A stretch of 32,500 nt of DNA from positions 1 to 32,500 of the forward strand of contig JACVTC010000008.1 of the NCBI GenBank assembly GCA_016946835.1, written 5' to 3'. Each line of letters opens with the position of its first letter. Position 1 is the stretch's first letter. The stretch comes from Neocallimastix lanati (nom. inval.) (taxonomy: Eukaryota; Neocallimastigomycota; Neocallimastigomycetes; Neocallimastigales; Neocallimastigaceae). The notes below the pieces were generated by a model. That model did no database searches and was not told the origin of the DNA. It saw nothing but the letters and a program-made list of their open reading frames with translations. Of this stretch, positions 26,239-32,500 are shown piece by piece. The translations under genes were made by a program, and so were the position numbers.

Positions 26239-26555
26239 GATCCATTTTTTATTTCATTTCTTATATATATATATATATATTCTTCATTCTCTAAACTAAT
26301 ATAAAAGTTAAAGAAGAAAAATAATAATAATAATAAAATTAAAAATAAGAAAAGAATACTAAAATATTTTTTATATATTATAAAAATATATAAAAAAAAT
26401 AGATAAAATTTAAATATGGATATGTATATTTAAATTGTGTATATATTATATAGTATTCAAATTATTATTATTATTATTATTATTATTCATATCATTATAT
26501 TAATATAAAAAAAATTGAAAAATAAAAAAAAAAATAAAATAAAATAAAAATAAAA
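24916..26555. other. divergent intergenic region between the STRIP gene and AK9, no gene
   Basis: This stretch of about 1.6 kb must hold the promoters of two head-to-head genes. It is nearly pure A/T with homopolymer runs (for example T runs near 25809-25840, 26010-26035 and 26209-26232) and TA repeats. I see no distinct promoter motif, ORF or RNA gene. Confidence 0.5.
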
Positions 26556-32394
<5,839 letters not shown>

Positions 32395-32500
32395 GTAGTT
32401 ATTTAAATAGATAATAATATATATATTAATACTATATATTTTAGTATTTTTAGTATTATAATATCTTTAATTTATTTTTTGATATTTTATAAATTTTTTA

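Overview
The window is extremely AT-rich eukaryotic nuclear DNA. It has long A/T homopolymers, trinucleotide AAT/ATT arrays, poly-asparagine tracts and short GT-AG introns. Two host genes belong to the cilium/flagellum repertoire (CFAP418 and AK9). Together with abundant Ty3/gypsy elements this points to a zoosporic fungus, most likely an anaerobic gut fungus (Neocallimastigomycota). That placement is an inference: I recognise no species marker, and another AT-rich flagellate eukaryote is possible.

Region 1-6269 is a Ty3/gypsy retrotransposon on the + strand (element 1). Its 5' LTR lies outside the window except for the last ~15 bases. Gag and pol are recognisable but broken by several single-base frameshifts. 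A polypurine tract and a 3' LTR close it. Region 6270-7063 is AT-rich DNA with no gene seen.

Region 7064-15065 is a complete Ty3/gypsy element on the - strand (element 2). It is 8002 bp with two LTRs of 842 bp that look identical and an AATT target duplication. Gag and pol are intact. It lies only 15 bp upstream of a tRNA-Leu(CAG) gene (15081-15160), the position a Ty3-like integration at a Pol III start site would give. In both elements gag and pol are joined by the same device: a canonical UUUAAAC slippery heptamer at the gag stop, a 7-nt spacer and an H-type pseudoknot of matching geometry. The stem sequences differ between the elements, so the structure looks conserved rather than copied.

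After the tRNA comes a small MITE-like inverted-repeat element, then three host genes. CFAP418 (16548-18020, -, five exons) and a STRIP/Far11-family subunit of the STRIPAK complex (18890-24915, -, about 13 exons) run in tandem. A multi-domain AK9-type adenylate kinase (26556 to the right edge, +, at least 14 exons) is divergent from the STRIP gene. Exon phases sum correctly for all three models. CFAP418 and AK9 fit flagellated zoospores; the STRIP subunit is a general eukaryotic signalling scaffold. Introns and intergenic spaces are full of simple repeats, including a (AAAAC)n array of about 210 bp.
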